A stretch of 64,000 nucleotides of DNA from Leptospira hartskeerlii (GTDB taxonomy: Bacteria > Spirochaetota > Leptospiria > Leptospirales > Leptospiraceae), in assembly GCF_002811475.1 (NCBI RefSeq), contig NZ_NPDL01000005.1:114823-178822 (forward strand). Direction: 5' to 3'. Shown here in pieces: positions 30,439 through 40,744 of this stretch. The position numbers and the translations under genes are program-made. Under the pieces are notes generated by a model. That model worked only from the letters and a program-made list of their open reading frames with translations, did not search any database and was not told the DNA's origin. Position 1 is the stretch's first letter; the number at the start of each line of letters is the position of its first letter.

Positions 30439-31980
30439 TTAATCAAACGTTCGCAAAAACATTTTATAAGCTAGGTTATTCGTTTCTTCTTCATAAGGGT
30501 ATCCTAAACTTTTAAGTCTTTCTCTAAAACCTTCCCTATCTGGAGAAGGAACCTGAAACCCAACTAATACCCTGCCGTAATCCGCTCCATGATTCCTATA
30601 ATGGAATAATGTAATATTCCAATTGGTCCCTACTGATTCCAAAAATTTCAAGAGAGCGCCCGGGCGTTCCGGGAATTCACATCTTAAGATAATCTCATCT
30701 TTTAGTTCGGAAACTCTTCCTCCAACCATGTAACGGATATGGATCTTAGCAGTTTCATTAGCGCTTATATCCAGAACTTCGTAACCCAAGGATTCCAATT
30801 CCGAGATTACTTTTTCTTTTTCAGAATGGGAGCCTTTCAATTTTAAACCAACGAATACGTGAGCTTGTTTGTCTGTGGCGTATCTATAATTGAATTCGGT
30901 AATGATCTTATTTCCTAAGGTCTGGACAAATTTAAGATAGCTTCCGGGTTTTTCCGGAATGGTAACTCCGAGTAAAATTTCTCTGGATTCTCCGATTTCT
31001 GCTCTTTCCGCCACATGTCTGAGTCTATCAAAATTCATATTAGCACCGCTATTGATCGCGATGAGTGCTCCGGTTCGATTCGGATTTTGATTTGTATAGG
31101 ATTTTAAGCCTGCGAGAGATAGAGCTCCTGCAGGTTCCGCGATCACTCTCATGTCTTCGAATATATCTTTCACTGCGGCACAGATCTGATCGGTATTTGC
31201 TACTAATATATCGTCCAAGAGTTCTTTACAAACTTTGAATGTTTCTTCTCCGGCTTGTCTGACTGCGACTCCGTCCGCAAACAACCCAACTCTATCTAAG
31301 ATAACTCTTTTGTTTGCAGAGATGGCTTCTTTCATAGAAGCTGCGTCAGAAGGTTCTACTCCGATTACTTTGATCTCAGGTCTTAAAAATTTTATATAAG
31401 AGGCGACACCTGCAGCCAACCCTCCGCCTCCGATTGGGATAAAAACAGCTTCGATCGGATCTGGATATTGCTGTAAAATTTCTAAACCTACCGTGCCTTG
31501 CCCTGCGATCACGTCCGGGTCATCGTAAGGATGTATAAATTTTAGCTTCTTCTCCTTTTCTAATTTCCTAGCATAAGAATAGGCTTCGTCAAAAGTATCT
31601 CCGTACAGAACAATCTCTGCTCCAAAATATTGAACCGCTTCTATTTTGATGGATGGGGTAGTGATCGGCATGACGATAGTTGCTTTGATCCCTAATTTTT
31701 GAGCGGAGAGTGCCACTCCCTGTGCATGATTTCCTGCAGAAGCGCATATTACTCCGGATCTTTTTTCCTCAGGAGAAAGTCTGGAAATTAGATTGTACGC
31801 TCCTCTGATCTTAAAGGAGAAGATCGGTTGCAGATCCTCTCTTTTTAAAAGAACCGAAGAATTTAATCTTTGGCTCATTCTGATCATTGGGTCTAAGGGT
31901 GTATGGACCGAGACATCGTAAACTCTCGCGTCTAAAATTTTGCGGATATAATTTATCACAAAGGAAATCCCTAAGAGCAT
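30439..31980 (-). CDS. ilvA: Threonine dehydratase (biosynthetic)
   Basis: IlvA deaminates threonine to 2-oxobutanoate using PLP, the first step of threonine-derived isoleucine synthesis. The 513-residue protein has the PLP lysine in FSFKIRGAYN (near 57-60), ASAGNHAQGVALSA, the phosphate-binding GGGGLAAG and two C-terminal ACT-like regulatory repeats (about 335-410 and 425-510), which usually mediate feedback by isoleucine/valine. L. interrogans makes isoleucine mainly from pyruvate through citramalate, so this gene's contribution there may be minor. ATG at 31980; an alternative GTG at 31959 is possible. Confidence 0.93.
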   Translation of the reverse strand: MLLGISFVINYIRKILDARVYDVSVHTPLDPMIRMSQRLNSSVLLKREDLQPIFSFKIRGAYNLISRLSPEEKRSGVICASAGNHAQGVALSAQKLGIKATIVMPITTPSIKIEAVQYFGAEIVLYGDTFDEAYSYARKLEKEKKLKFIHPYDDPDVIAGQGTVGLEILQQYPDPIEAVFIPIGGGGLAAGVASYIKFLRPEIKVIGVEPSDAASMKEAISANKRVILDRVGLFADGVAVRQAGEETFKVCKELLDDILVANTDQICAAVKDIFEDMRVIAEPAGALSLAGLKSYTNQNPNRTGALIAINSGANMNFDRLRHVAERAEIGESREILLGVTIPEKPGSYLKFVQTLGNKIITEFNYRYATDKQAHVFVGLKLKGSHSEKEKVISELESLGYEVLDISANETAKIHIRYMVGGRVSELKDEIILRCEFPERPGALLKFLESVGTNWNITLFHYRNHGADYGRVLVGFQVPSPDREGFRERLKSLGYPYEEETNNLAYKMFLRTFD

Positions 31981-32081
31981 TTAGCTCTTGGGGATAGAAT
32001 TTAATCTACTCGGATTTACTTCCAAAGATTTTTTGATCCAAGGAGAATCTTCCTCCGCCTATTGTCAAAAATACTGAAGTT

Positions 32082-32300
32082 TTAAGATCCTTGGATCTTG
32101 CGGAGAAGTTCCGCTAATCTTTCTAAGGCTTCTGTCCAGAATCTACCTATCTCCTTCTTTTCTTCCGGAACCGAAAAGAGAGCTGTAAAGAAGATCTTTT
32201 TCTTACGAAAAAGTTCATGCTGAGTTTCTTTTGTCTGGATCTCTTCATTGTTGGTAGGTTTATGAAAATAGCGGGAGTAACTTCCCGCTTTTGAGTCCAT
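32082..32300 (-). CDS. Small hypothetical protein (72 aa) in the ArsR locus
   Basis: The ATG at 32300 has GGAG at an ideal 6-nt spacing. The 72-residue product is charged, with a likely C-terminal amphipathic helix (WTEALERLAELLRKIQG). No domain is recognised and it is not a membrane protein. It is 129 nt after the first-listed AHSA1 gene on the same strand, possibly the last gene of that locus. An AAGATCC-TT-GGATCTT hairpin spans its stop codon. Confidence 0.5.
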   Translation of the reverse strand: MDSKAGSYSRYFHKPTNNEEIQTKETQHELFRKKKIFFTALFSVPEEKKEIGRFWTEALERLAELLRKIQGS

Positions 32301-32429
32301 CTTAAGCTCCGGCTCTTTTTCCTTTTTGGAAAGGAAAGATGATGATCCAAAAACTTATTATTTGCAACGGATTTACTTTCATATTCTGTTTCCTTAATGT
32401 TTATTTAATATATACCGGATCCGGATCAA

Positions 32430-32900
32430 TTAAGCGAAAATCGCTGTAAGTTTATCCAGGGTTTGGGTCCAACCTTCTTCCATACCTTCCACTGCAGGAT
32501 AAAGTTCCGGATCCACCTTGATTGGAAGTGCGCGCACTTGAAGTTCGGTCTGAGAACCCTTGTCGGTAAATAGAATGGTGATTAGGATTTCAGCAGCAGG
32601 TTTTTTGCCATCCATCTCGAATGCGATATATGAGGAGAATACGATCTTGTCTTTAGGAACGATCTCCTTATATGTACCTTTCATCGGATTGATCCCACCC
32701 TCAGGATCTTTCATATGGATGAGTAATTCTCCGCCGGAACGAAGATCCAACTGGCAGAGAGGTGCGGTAAAGCCATGTGGACCCCACCATTGCGATACCA
32801 TATTAGGATCTGTCCAAGCCTTCCAAACTAGGTCTCTTGGAGCATTTATAGTCCTAGTAAGTATCATTTCTTTAAATTCAGGTTGTTTGGTCTCGTTCAT
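32430..32900 (-). CDS. AHSA1/SRPBCC domain protein (copy 1)
   Basis: The 156-residue protein has an AHSA1 (activator of Hsp90 ATPase homologue 1)-like fold: INAPRDLVWKAWTDPNMVSQWWGPHGF at the N-terminus (read here as two motifs, INAPRDLVWKAW and MVSQWWGPHGF), then SGGELLIHMKDPEG and a C-terminal helix GWTQTLDKLTAIF. These proteins bind hydrophobic ligands. It is paralogous to its upstream neighbour and part of the ArsR-MFS cluster. Confidence 0.88.
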   Translation of the reverse strand: MNETKQPEFKEMILTRTINAPRDLVWKAWTDPNMVSQWWGPHGFTAPLCQLDLRSGGELLIHMKDPEGGINPMKGTYKEIVPKDKIVFSSYIAFEMDGKKPAAEILITILFTDKGSQTELQVRALPIKVDPELYPAVEGMEEGWTQTLDKLTAIFA

Positions 32901-32967
32901 ACGATTCTTCTTCCATCTTTATAAAATTATTATATTCGAAAATACTCCGGAATAGGTCAGAAACTTC

Positions 32968-33423
32968 TTATTTCTTTTCCAGGAATACCTCTAGACGTCC
33001 CAGAGTTTCTCTAAGCCCATCCAATGCGAAATCTGCTACGTTTTTAATCGCTTCTTCGCTCGGGAATCTGGATCTCATAGTAAGTTTGGTTTTGGAACCT
33101 TCTTCTTCGAAAAGGACGGTTACATGGAATTGTTTCGGATTGGAATCGTCTCCATGATCGTAGACAAGTTTTTCAGGTTTAACCACTTCTATGAACTGAA
33201 TGTGATTAGGATAATCCGTACCGTCTGGACCATGCATTGTGAATCTCCAGATCCCTCCCGGTTTTACGCTCATTTCATGAATTGTATTCGTAAAGCCGTT
33301 GGGCCCCCACCAGATAGCAACTTGCTTCGGGTCAGTCCAAACTTCCCAAACTAATTCTCTTGGGGCATCTAAAGTTTTAACCCCTATAATTTCTTTTCCT
33401 ACGATAGAAACTTCTGCCTTCAT
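32968..33423 (-). CDS. AHSA1/SRPBCC domain protein (copy 2)
   Basis: The 151-residue paralogue of the neighbouring gene shares LDAPRELVWEVWTDPKQVA, then IWWGPNGFT and PGGIWRFTMHGPDG, and ends with DGLRETLGRLEVFLE. Such proteins commonly sit downstream of ArsR regulators and are inferred to bind the inducing hydrophobic compound. It is 68 nt upstream of copy 1; the pair probably arose by tandem duplication followed by divergence. Confidence 0.88.
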   Translation of the reverse strand: MKAEVSIVGKEIIGVKTLDAPRELVWEVWTDPKQVAIWWGPNGFTNTIHEMSVKPGGIWRFTMHGPDGTDYPNHIQFIEVVKPEKLVYDHGDDSNPKQFHVTVLFEEEGSKTKLTMRSRFPSEEAIKNVADFALDGLRETLGRLEVFLEKK

Positions 33424-33472
33424 TCTATTTTCCTTATTTATAGTTAGTATCGAAACTTATATTATTCTAATA

Positions 33473-35041
33473 TTATCTAGTTGCTTTATCCAATTCTACC
33501 GGTTCTGCGACTACTTCCCGTTCTTTTCTATCTTTTAAAATGAAGAAGATCGCAAATGCCAAAGCAATTGAGATCCCAACACTTAAAAGGGAAACAAAAT
33601 GTAGAGAATCAGTGAATGCGTCCCGGGCGGTATTGAGCAATATTTGCTTACTTGGTTCCGGAAGTTCTTTCGCTACGGCTACCGCAGAAGCTAAAGTATT
33701 ATGAGAACTTTCCCATTGCTCTGGAGTAAGTCCTGGAAGATCAATTGAATTGATCCTGGACTTGAAGATTGCGACGCCTATACTTCCAAGGATTGCGATT
33801 CCGAGAACGCCACCGAATTCGGCCGCTGTTTCTGAAATGGATGCTGCAGCTCCTGCTCTTTCCGGAGGAGCGGAGCTAACGATGATATCCGTTCCCAAGA
33901 TCACGACTGCACATATCCCAAGAGACATGGTCAAAGCTCCGACAATGATCACCCAAATCCCGTTTTCCATATTAATCTGGGCATATAGGAACATTCCGAT
34001 AGCAGTTAATACTAAACCGCCTAACATTACATATAGCGGACGAGTGTGTTTAACGATCATTGGAACTGCAAGAGAACCGATCACGTTGCCCACTGCTCCT
34101 GGAAGAGTCCAAAGTCCAGCTTCTAAAGGAGAAAGTCCTAAAACTAATTGTAAGTATTGGGAAATGAACAAGAAGGTTCCTAATGCCACGAAGATGGTCA
34201 TCGTATTTCCCACAACCGCAGCGCTGAAAGCGGGAAGTTTGAATAACTGAAGATCTATCATCGGATCAGTAAGAGTAGTTTGTCTTTTGATAAAGATCGC
34301 TCCGACCAAAAGTCCAGCAAGAATCGTAAGAATGGGAACGAATCCCCAACCATTCTCTGCAATCTGTTTCAAGCCGTAGATAATAGAAAGTACGGATACC
34401 AAAGATAGGACCGCGCTAGGCAGATCCATCTTACCTGAATTTGGATCTTTAAATTCGGGAAGAAGTTTGGGGCCAACGATAAGAAGAAGGATCATAATCG
34501 GAACACTCATTAGGAAAACGGAACCCCACCAGAAATATTCCAATAGAACTCCGCCCACAAGAGGACCGATCGCTCCACCTAAAGAGAAACTCATTCCCCA
34601 AATACCGATCGCAAAAGTCCTTTCTTCCGGATCCAAAAACATATTACGAATTAATGATAATGTAGAAGGTGCTAAAGTGGCTGCAGTGATCCCTAAGATC
34701 GCGCGGGTCAGGATCAAAATTTCTGAACTAGTAGAGAATGCTGCAAGAACGGATGCTACCCCGAATGCTGCCGCTCCGTAGAGAAGAAGTTTGCGACGCC
34801 CGATCCTATCTCCCAAATTTCCCATGATCACAAGAAATCCAGCGACTAAGAAGCCATAAATATCCATGATCCATAATTGTTGAGAAGGAGTAGGATTCAG
34901 ATCCGCTGATAATTGAGGAGCAGCCAGATATAGAACCGTTAAATCCATCGCGTATAGCAGGCAGGGCAGTGCGATCACTGCCAAGCCGATCCACTCTTTC
35001 TTGGTGGCTTTGGTTGAGTTTTCAGTTTTAGTTTCAGACAT
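33473..35041 (-). CDS. MFS drug efflux transporter (DHA2, 14-TMS)
   Basis: The 522-residue protein has 14 predicted membrane helices and the DHA2/EmrB-QacA-type motifs: LDxT-like MDLTVLYLAAPQLSADL in helix 1, GNLGDRIGRRKLLL (motif A) and SLGGAIGPLVGG (motif C, the antiporter signature). It resembles SmvA/QacA proton-driven multidrug exporters. It lies between the ArsR regulator and two AHSA1 genes, so expression is probably ArsR-controlled and induced by a toxic hydrophobic compound. Confidence 0.93.
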   Translation of the reverse strand: MSETKTENSTKATKKEWIGLAVIALPCLLYAMDLTVLYLAAPQLSADLNPTPSQQLWIMDIYGFLVAGFLVIMGNLGDRIGRRKLLLYGAAAFGVASVLAAFSTSSEILILTRAILGITAATLAPSTLSLIRNMFLDPEERTFAIGIWGMSFSLGGAIGPLVGGVLLEYFWWGSVFLMSVPIMILLLIVGPKLLPEFKDPNSGKMDLPSAVLSLVSVLSIIYGLKQIAENGWGFVPILTILAGLLVGAIFIKRQTTLTDPMIDLQLFKLPAFSAAVVGNTMTIFVALGTFLFISQYLQLVLGLSPLEAGLWTLPGAVGNVIGSLAVPMIVKHTRPLYVMLGGLVLTAIGMFLYAQINMENGIWVIIVGALTMSLGICAVVILGTDIIVSSAPPERAGAAASISETAAEFGGVLGIAILGSIGVAIFKSRINSIDLPGLTPEQWESSHNTLASAVAVAKELPEPSKQILLNTARDAFTDSLHFVSLLSVGISIALAFAIFFILKDRKEREVVAEPVELDKATR

Positions 35042-35104
35042 TCTGAATGTACCTTTTTATATAATTCTAATATATCACCGGGACAAATTCCCGAAGGAGC
35101 CGAT

Positions 35105-35464
35105 CTATTTTTCCGGCTCCGTATTTTTACCTTGGAGTTGTTGCAGATACGCATCTAAACGATCCAAACTTTCTTCCCAGAAATGACGGTAATGATCTAA
35201 CCAACCGGATGCTTCCTTTAGGCCATCCGGTCGTATCTTGCAAGGCCTCCATTGGGCCTCTCTTCCTCTTTCAATCAGCCCTGCCTTTTCCAAGACCTTG
35301 AGGTGTTTGGAAATTCCGGGTAGACTCATATTGAAAGGTTCTGCCAGTTCTTTAACGGTTGCCTCTCCGGAGACCAAATAGAGAAGGATTTCCCTTCTTG
35401 TTGGGTCTGCGAGGGCCGCGAAAGTATTGCTCAGTCGATCGGATTCTGTATCGTATTTAACCAT
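35105..35464 (-). CDS. ArsR-family transcriptional regulator (SdpR-like)
   Basis: This 119-residue winged-helix repressor has ALADPTRREILLYLVSGEAT, VKELAEPFNMSLPGISKHLK (recognition helix) and VLEKAGLIERG, as in SdpR-type ArsR proteins. No CxCxxC arsenic-binding motif is present, so it does not sense metals by that site. The palindrome just upstream of its ATG suggests self-repression, and the MFS gene follows 63 nt downstream on the same strand. The start codon has almost no leader. Confidence 0.9.
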   Translation of the reverse strand: MVKYDTESDRLSNTFAALADPTRREILLYLVSGEATVKELAEPFNMSLPGISKHLKVLEKAGLIERGREAQWRPCKIRPDGLKEASGWLDHYRHFWEESLDRLDAYLQQLQGKNTEPEK

Positions 35465-35472
35465 TTAGTTAA

Positions 35473-35514
35473 TTTACCATTTGGTAAAATACAGGACTTT
35501 AAATCGCCAGTCAA
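35473..35514 (-). promoter_or_regulatory. ArsR-locus promoter with overlapping operator
   Basis: On the minus strand TTGACT (35509-35514), a 17-bp spacer and TATTTT (35486-35491) form a good sigma70 promoter. The palindrome TTTACCA-TT-TGGTAAA (35473-35488) overlaps the -10 and the expected start site. An ArsR dimer there would block polymerase. The start would lie near 35479, leaving a leader of about 15 nt before the ATG. Confidence 0.8.
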
Positions 35515-35777
35515 GCCCATTCTACGATAAAAGTCAGAAAAAATCTGACTTAGGAGGATCGTCTGGGTGTTATACAGAAAAGAAATTCGCCAAAAAGGGA
35601 GGAAGTTACATTAGATGGGGCTTTTTGGGAAACGAATTGACTATCGGTGAAATTCAAGCTCCAATAGAGTAAAGTTCTCCGGCCTTTTCCCACCGATTTT
35701 CTGAGCAAGAAAAAAAAGGGTCGACAAATTTCTTTTTATTATGTCTCCTAATCCAAAACTAAGAGAGAGTGCCCAAG
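35515..35777 (+). other. Intergenic region before the flagellar operon
   Basis: An AGTCAGA-AAAAA-TCTGACT hairpin lies at 35532-35550. No convincing sigma70 or sigma28 promoter for the flagellar operon was found; a TTGACT at 35636 lacks a matching -10. Short open frames here have no ribosome binding site and look non-coding. Confidence 0.45.
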
Positions 35778-36851
35778 ATGGGTGAAGGATCCCTTTCCCA
35801 GGAAGAAATAGACGCCCTTTTAGCGGGTGCAAATGATACATTCGATCCAGGCGGTAGCATGGCTGCCGGAGGCGGGTCCAAGGAAGCTGCCGGTCTTTCT
35901 CCGGTAGATAGGGACCTTTTGTCCGATTTTCTCTCTCATTGTTTTATGACTGCTGGGAATACCTTAGCGGCCATTCTTTCCAAAACTTCTAATTTTATGA
36001 ATCCTACTTCCGAGGCAAAATCCCGGAAGGACGTAGAAGCAGAACTTAAGTCCAACACGTTTTTATTATATTCTACCTATTCAGGAAATCTGAACGGAAG
36101 AGTTGTGCTTGCAATGGGTGCAGACAATGCGGCCCGTATTGCAAACATGATGATGGGCGGTTTCGATTCGGGCGGCCTGGACGAAGGCCAGCTCCAAACT
36201 TTAAGAGATAGTTTGACTCCTATTATGGGAGCGCTTCAATCTCAGATCGCTGCTAAAACCGGCGGTGGAGTAAATGGTTCTCCTGCGGAGACTAGACATG
36301 TAACTTCTCCAGCTGCATTGGTACTTCCGGAAGGTGATCCGCTTGTTCGGACATTCTTCAACTTAGCGATAGAAGGACTTCCATCCTTCAGAATTCAGTT
36401 CATTCTTTCCTTATCTATGGCGAATGATATTCTCTCTCTTTCCAAAAGGTCCGGTGGAGGAGGGGGAGGAGATTATGCTTCCGGTGGCTACCAAGGTGGA
36501 ATGGGAGGCGGCGGAATTTCTCAAGTAGGAATGAAAGGAGTTTCTTTCCCGAATCTTGCCACTGCGAGCGGCGCCCAGAGCACTCCGAACCTAAACCTTC
36601 TCATGGACGTTCAAATGTCTGTGACCGTGGAACTCGGAAGAACTAAGATGTACATTAAAGATATCTTAGGTTTAGGAGAAGGTTCCATCATCGAGTTGGA
36701 TAAACTCGCGGGTGAGCCGGTGGACCTTTTGGTAAACGGCAAGTTGATTGCGAAGGGTGAGGTCGTGGTCATCGACGAAAACTTCGGTGTGCGTGTAACG
36801 GATATCGTAAGTCCGGCGGATAGGATCAAGCCGGAGTCGGGAGGCGGATGA
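35778..36851 (+). CDS. fliY: Flagellar motor switch protein FliY (FliN-domain)
   Basis: The 357-residue protein has an N-terminal [12 protein letters not shown] motif as in FliM, a CheC/CheX-like middle region (about 45-225), a glycine-rich linker (about 230-262) and a C-terminal FliN/SpoA domain (about 275-350, [19 protein letters not shown]). It forms part of the C ring that sets rotation direction and docks export substrates. Leptospira FliY, ahead of fliP and fliQ, is known to be needed for motility. The two ExxN phosphatase motifs of true CheC/FliY are not visible. ATG at 35778; a GTG at 35769 is less well placed to the AGAGAG signal. It is the first gene of the operon. Confidence 0.9.
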   Translation: MGEGSLSQEEIDALLAGANDTFDPGGSMAAGGGSKEAAGLSPVDRDLLSDFLSHCFMTAGNTLAAILSKTSNFMNPTSEAKSRKDVEAELKSNTFLLYSTYSGNLNGRVVLAMGADNAARIANMMMGGFDSGGLDEGQLQTLRDSLTPIMGALQSQIAAKTGGGVNGSPAETRHVTSPAALVLPEGDPLVRTFFNLAIEGLPSFRIQFILSLSMANDILSLSKRSGGGGGGDYASGGYQGGMGGGGISQVGMKGVSFPNLATASGAQSTPNLNLLMDVQMSVTVELGRTKMYIKDILGLGEGSIIELDKLAGEPVDLLVNGKLIAKGEVVVIDENFGVRVTDIVSPADRIKPESGGG

Positions 36852-37627
36852 GCCGAATTTTTCAAACGATCCATTCGTTTTTTTCAGGATTCGGCTCCCT
36901 CGCTTTGGCGTTCGGAGTCTTTTGTATTTTATCGGGTATTGCCGGGGGTTTATATTCTCAAGGTTCCGAAAGAGAACAAATGGACGAAGTTCTCAAGAAG
37001 GAACTAGGCACAGCGGACAAAAAGGCACCTGAATCTTCTGCTCCTAAACAAGAGGAGAAGAAGGAAACGGCACCTGAGTCTACGCCGAACCCTGTGGAAG
37101 AAAGATACAAGCCTGTTTCGGATGGGCCAAGTCTCGCAGGGATCTTGTTTAGGATCGTTCTAGTACTCGGAATTCTTTGTGGAGCTGCGTATTGGATTTT
37201 AAGAACTCTCGCAAAATCCAGAGAAGGTTCTCTTCCTGTTAGAGGAGAGATGAATCTACTTGGAAGTTTGAATCTTGGTACGAACAAACAGTTGCAGATA
37301 GTAGAGGTGACCGGACAAATTTTTGTATTAGGCGTAGCGGATAACGGTATTAATTTAATTTCCGAAATTACGGATACGGAGACTAAGGCGAGACTCCAAA
37401 GAATGAGGGACGAATTTAAACCTCCGGAAGGTGGATTTTTGGTCACTGCTTTGGAACAATTAAAGGATTTGAATATTCGTCTTACCGGAAAGTCGGAAGA
37501 GGAAGAACAAACTCTTCGCCAAACACCGGGTGAAAGAAAAGAGAAACAGAGAAAACTCAAAGAGAAGTTAGACGAAATTAAGAAGGAAAGGAATAATCTG
37601 GAAAACGGATTATTCGATTTGAACTAG
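36848..37627 (+). CDS. fliO: Flagellar biosynthetic protein FliO
   Basis: The 259-residue protein has an N-terminal hydrophobic segment (about 17-37), a Lys/Glu/Pro-rich linker, a second membrane helix ([20 protein letters not shown] near 105-124) and the cytoplasmic FliO domain with [22 protein letters not shown] (two short segments). FliO helps assemble the FliP ring of the export gate. The C-terminus is a charged coiled coil (about 215-255). Its ATG overlaps the fliY stop (ATGA). Confidence 0.85.
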   Translation: MSRIFQTIHSFFSGFGSLALAFGVFCILSGIAGGLYSQGSEREQMDEVLKKELGTADKKAPESSAPKQEEKKETAPESTPNPVEERYKPVSDGPSLAGILFRIVLVLGILCGAAYWILRTLAKSREGSLPVRGEMNLLGSLNLGTNKQLQIVEVTGQIFVLGVADNGINLISEITDTETKARLQRMRDEFKPPEGGFLVTALEQLKDLNIRLTGKSEEEEQTLRQTPGERKEKQRKLKEKLDEIKKERNNLENGLFDLN

Positions 37628-37635
37628 GGGGAAAA

Positions 37636-38478
37636 GTGGGAGAGGGGTTTGCTACAGAGGCAGGAAAAAAGTTTTCTGAAGGTATGAGACATAATAGAGT
37701 TATGTGGAAGATACTTTCGGGTGTTCTTCTTTTTGCAGTATTGGTCATTGCAATCCCGGAAGAGACTTTTGCCCAAGCAAAGGCTCCTAGGATCCCGATC
37801 CCAAATTTGAATATCAATGTGAACGAAGCGAAAGGTCCTAGAGAAACAAGCCTTTCTTTGATGATCTTGTTCTTAGTCACAATTCTTTCTTTGGCTCCTG
37901 CCATTGTAATGTCCCTGACTTCTTTCACTAAGATCGTAATCGTATTGGATTTTGTGAGAAGGGCGCTTTCTATCCAAAACCTTCCGCCTAACCAAGTAAT
38001 GGTGGGACTCGCGTTATTCATGACATTCTTCATCATGGCTCCCACCTTGAATATTGTGTATGAGAAGGGCCTGAATCCATATATGGAAGGCAAAATAGAC
38101 ACAAACGAATTTTTCGATAAGTCCATGGTCCCGCTTAGAGAATTTATGATGAGGCAGATCGGGACGAGTGGCGCTAAGGACGTCGCTCTATTTTTAAAGA
38201 TCGGAAAAGTGGAGAATGTCGAATCCTTTGACGATGTTCCGAATTACGTTCTTATTCCCGCATTTATGCTTTCGGAGATTAAGAAAGCTTTTTGGATCGG
38301 GATCATCATTTTTATTCCATTTATCGTAGTAGATCTTGTGGTTGCTTCCGCACTTCTCTCCATGGGTTTGAACATGCTTCCTCCTGTAATGGTGAGTTTA
38401 CCGTTCAAATTGATCTTATTCGTTTTGGTGGATGGTTGGAATTTAATCGTCTACGAGCTCGTAAGGAGTTATAAATGA
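37636..38478 (+). CDS. fliP: Flagellar export gate protein FliP
   Basis: The 280-residue protein has an N-terminal signal-like hydrophobic stretch (about 25-46) and the FliP domain: [20 protein letters not shown] (first membrane helix), [20 protein letters not shown] and [19 protein letters not shown], all family hallmarks. FliP pentamers line the export channel. The GTG start has GGGGG at a good distance; an ATG at 37684 directly before the signal peptide is an alternative. Confidence 0.95.
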   Translation: MGEGFATEAGKKFSEGMRHNRVMWKILSGVLLFAVLVIAIPEETFAQAKAPRIPIPNLNINVNEAKGPRETSLSLMILFLVTILSLAPAIVMSLTSFTKIVIVLDFVRRALSIQNLPPNQVMVGLALFMTFFIMAPTLNIVYEKGLNPYMEGKIDTNEFFDKSMVPLREFMMRQIGTSGAKDVALFLKIGKVENVESFDDVPNYVLIPAFMLSEIKKAFWIGIIIFIPFIVVDLVVASALLSMGLNMLPPVMVSLPFKLILFVLVDGWNLIVYELVRSYK

Positions 38479-38738
38479 CGGAAGTAGATGCAATCACTCT
38501 GATCAGAGACGCATTGTTTGTGACTCTTAAACTTTCTTCTCCCATTTTGCTAACTGCGATGGTGGTAGGGCTTATTATAGGGATTTTGCAAACCACAACT
38601 TCTATCCAAGAACCTACGATCGCTTTCGTTCCAAAGTTATTATCCATTTTTGCAGTGATTGTGATCTTTGCAGGTTGGATGCTCCAAACAATGACAGATT
38701 ATACCAGGGATCTCTTCCTGATGATAGAGAAGTTTTAG
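38475..38738 (+). CDS. fliQ: Flagellar export gate protein FliQ
   Basis: The 87-residue protein has two membrane helices and the FliQ motifs [19 protein letters not shown] and [19 protein letters not shown]. It packs around FliP/FliR in the export gate. The ATG overlaps the fliP stop by 4 bases. Confidence 0.96.
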   Translation: MTEVDAITLIRDALFVTLKLSSPILLTAMVVGLIIGILQTTTSIQEPTIAFVPKLLSIFAVIVIFAGWMLQTMTDYTRDLFLMIEKF

Positions 38739-38747
38739 ATTCAAAAA

Positions 38748-39527
38748 ATGGAATACTTTATAGGAAATTTCCAAGTGTTTCTTCTGATCCTGGCAAGGAT
38801 TGTGGGGCTTCTATCCGTTGCTCCTGTGTTTTCTTTTGCCTCCATCAGTTTTCCGCAAAGAATGACTCTTGGTTTTCTGATTTCTGTAATTTTATTTCCA
38901 GTAAGCGCATCTTTTGTTCCTCCGATCCCAGGTAATATGACAGATTATGGTTTGGTCGTGATGGCCGAGGCGCTGATCGGGATATTGATGGGCTTTCTGG
39001 TCAGTTTAGTATTCTCCTCATTCCAGATGGCGGGAGAATTTTTTAACGTCCAGCTTGGTTTCGGTTATGCTGAGATCTTAGATCCGATCTCCCAAACCAG
39101 TCTTCCTGTGATCAGTACTCTTAAGAATATGTTAGGCATGCTTCTATTTCTCTCTTTGGGAGCGTATCGTTTTCTATTCGAAAGTTTGGTATATTCTTTT
39201 GAGAAGGTGCAAGTTTTGAAACTTGTGCCTGAGATCCAAGATGGTCTCTACAAAGCGATGGAAGAAGCAGTAGGTGCAATGTTCCTGGTTGCTTTCAAAA
39301 TTTCGCTGCCGATACTTGGAGTTCTATTTTTAGTCACTGTTTCGGAAGCTTTGATGGGGAAAGCAGCCCCTCAGTTGAATATTCTACAGCTAAGCTTTCC
39401 AATCAAGATCGCAATCGGCCTTGTAGTGATGATATTGATTGTTCCATTTTTGATCACTCAGATGGACAATGCTTTCCAACTTTCTTTCGAAAAGATGAAC
39501 CTAATGCTGAAAGGATGGCCAAATTAA
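38748..39527 (+). CDS. fliR: Flagellar export gate protein FliR
   Basis: The 259-residue protein has about six membrane helices and FliR features: [19 protein letters not shown] near the N-terminus, [41 protein letters not shown] (near 105-124) and [25 protein letters not shown] (in two pieces). A single FliR completes the FliP5Q4R1 gate. Its 3' end overlaps flhB by 13 nt. Confidence 0.95.
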   Translation: MEYFIGNFQVFLLILARIVGLLSVAPVFSFASISFPQRMTLGFLISVILFPVSASFVPPIPGNMTDYGLVVMAEALIGILMGFLVSLVFSSFQMAGEFFNVQLGFGYAEILDPISQTSLPVISTLKNMLGMLLFLSLGAYRFLFESLVYSFEKVQVLKLVPEIQDGLYKAMEEAVGAMFLVAFKISLPILGVLFLVTVSEALMGKAAPQLNILQLSFPIKIAIGLVVMILIVPFLITQMDNAFQLSFEKMNLMLKGWPN

Positions 39528-40729
39528 TGGGATCCTTTTGGAAGAAGATATCGGGCCTTTTCTCTAAGTTTGACGTGTTGGAATTCCAACACACGATTCC
39601 ACGCGCACAGCCAGTCCCTGCTAACGTTCCTTTCCGAATCGACCTGCAATTATTCGCAGCGGAAGACGAGGGACGTACCCAACCTGCCAGCGAAAGAAGA
39701 AGAAGGGAAGAAAGAGAAAAAGGAAACGTTCCTAAAAGCCCGGAAGTCGCATCTGCTGTCGTTCTTTTAGCAGGTATTGTTCTAATGTATCTCATGGGAG
39801 AATATTTTTTCATGAGATCTTATTATCTTTTGAGAAAATATTTTTTCGGAATACGTTCCGCGAATGTGATTACTTCCGAAGCAATGAGCGAACTTTTGAA
39901 CAACGCTCTCGTAGATATCACTCAGCTACTTCTTCCTTTGATGGGAATTACTGTGGTTGCTGCGATTGTAGGTAACGTGGTCCAGACTGGATTTTTATTC
40001 GCACCTAGGGCACTTGCATTCAATTTTGGAAGAATACGTCCGAATTTCAAAAAGGTGCTTCCGAACCGCCAGACATTATTCGGTTTAGCAAAGTCATTAG
40101 TCAAAGTAGCCGTAATTGCTTGGGTATCTTATTTTGTAATAGAGAAGGACTTCTTCAAAATATTGATGCTCGGAAATATGGGCCTCGAAGAATCCGTAGC
40201 ATTAATCACTTATACTGCATTCAAAATTTTTATAGTAGTGGGGATACTATTACTCGCGATCAGCGTCGGGGATTACTTCTTCCAAAAATATGAATACGAA
40301 GAAGCACTCAAAATGACTCCTTCCGAGTCCAAAAGAGAGATGAAGGAACAGGACGGAGATCCTTCTTTGCAAGCCAGAAGAAGACAGATGGCTCGAGACC
40401 AGATCAAAAAAAGCAAGATGCTGGCAGAAGTTCCCAAAGCGGATGTGGTCATTACAAACCCGACTCACTTTGCAGTAGCATTGGAATATAAACCTTCCAA
40501 ACATAGGGCGCCGATTGTGATCGCAAAGGGCGTGGACGATTTCGCGTTACGTATTATCCGGGTGGCAAAGGCGAATGATATCGCTACAGTTGAAGACCGC
40601 CCAATGGCGAGAACACTTTATGACGAGGTGGAGATTGGCCAGGAAGTTCCTGCTAAATTCTATACCGCACTCAGTGTGATCTTTACAAAACTCGAATCTT
40701 TCCGGAAAGCGTTCCGAAACGCTTCTTAA
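39515..40729 (+). CDS. flhB: Flagellar export switch protein FlhB
   Basis: The 404-residue protein has a spirochaete-type N-terminal extension (about 1-50, with [20 protein letters not shown]), [19 protein letters not shown], four membrane helices and the cytoplasmic FlhB-C domain. The autocleavage motif NPTH is present in [13 protein letters not shown]. FlhB switches export from rod/hook to filament substrates. The ATG has AAAGG just upstream and lies inside the fliR 3' end, so the genes are coupled; an in-frame ATG at 39527 is also possible. Confidence 0.96.
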   Translation: MAKLMGSFWKKISGLFSKFDVLEFQHTIPRAQPVPANVPFRIDLQLFAAEDEGRTQPASERRRREEREKGNVPKSPEVASAVVLLAGIVLMYLMGEYFFMRSYYLLRKYFFGIRSANVITSEAMSELLNNALVDITQLLLPLMGITVVAAIVGNVVQTGFLFAPRALAFNFGRIRPNFKKVLPNRQTLFGLAKSLVKVAVIAWVSYFVIEKDFFKILMLGNMGLEESVALITYTAFKIFIVVGILLLAISVGDYFFQKYEYEEALKMTPSESKREMKEQDGDPSLQARRRQMARDQIKKSKMLAEVPKADVVITNPTHFAVALEYKPSKHRAPIVIAKGVDDFALRIIRVAKANDIATVEDRPMARTLYDEVEIGQEVPAKFYTALSVIFTKLESFRKAFRNAS

Positions 40730-40744
40730 ACCTAGGAGAATATT

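Noticed and set aside
35481..35672. Small plus-strand gene before fliY
   Set aside because: Overlaps the ArsR promoter/operator, has no ribosome binding site, and its sequence is not protein-like.
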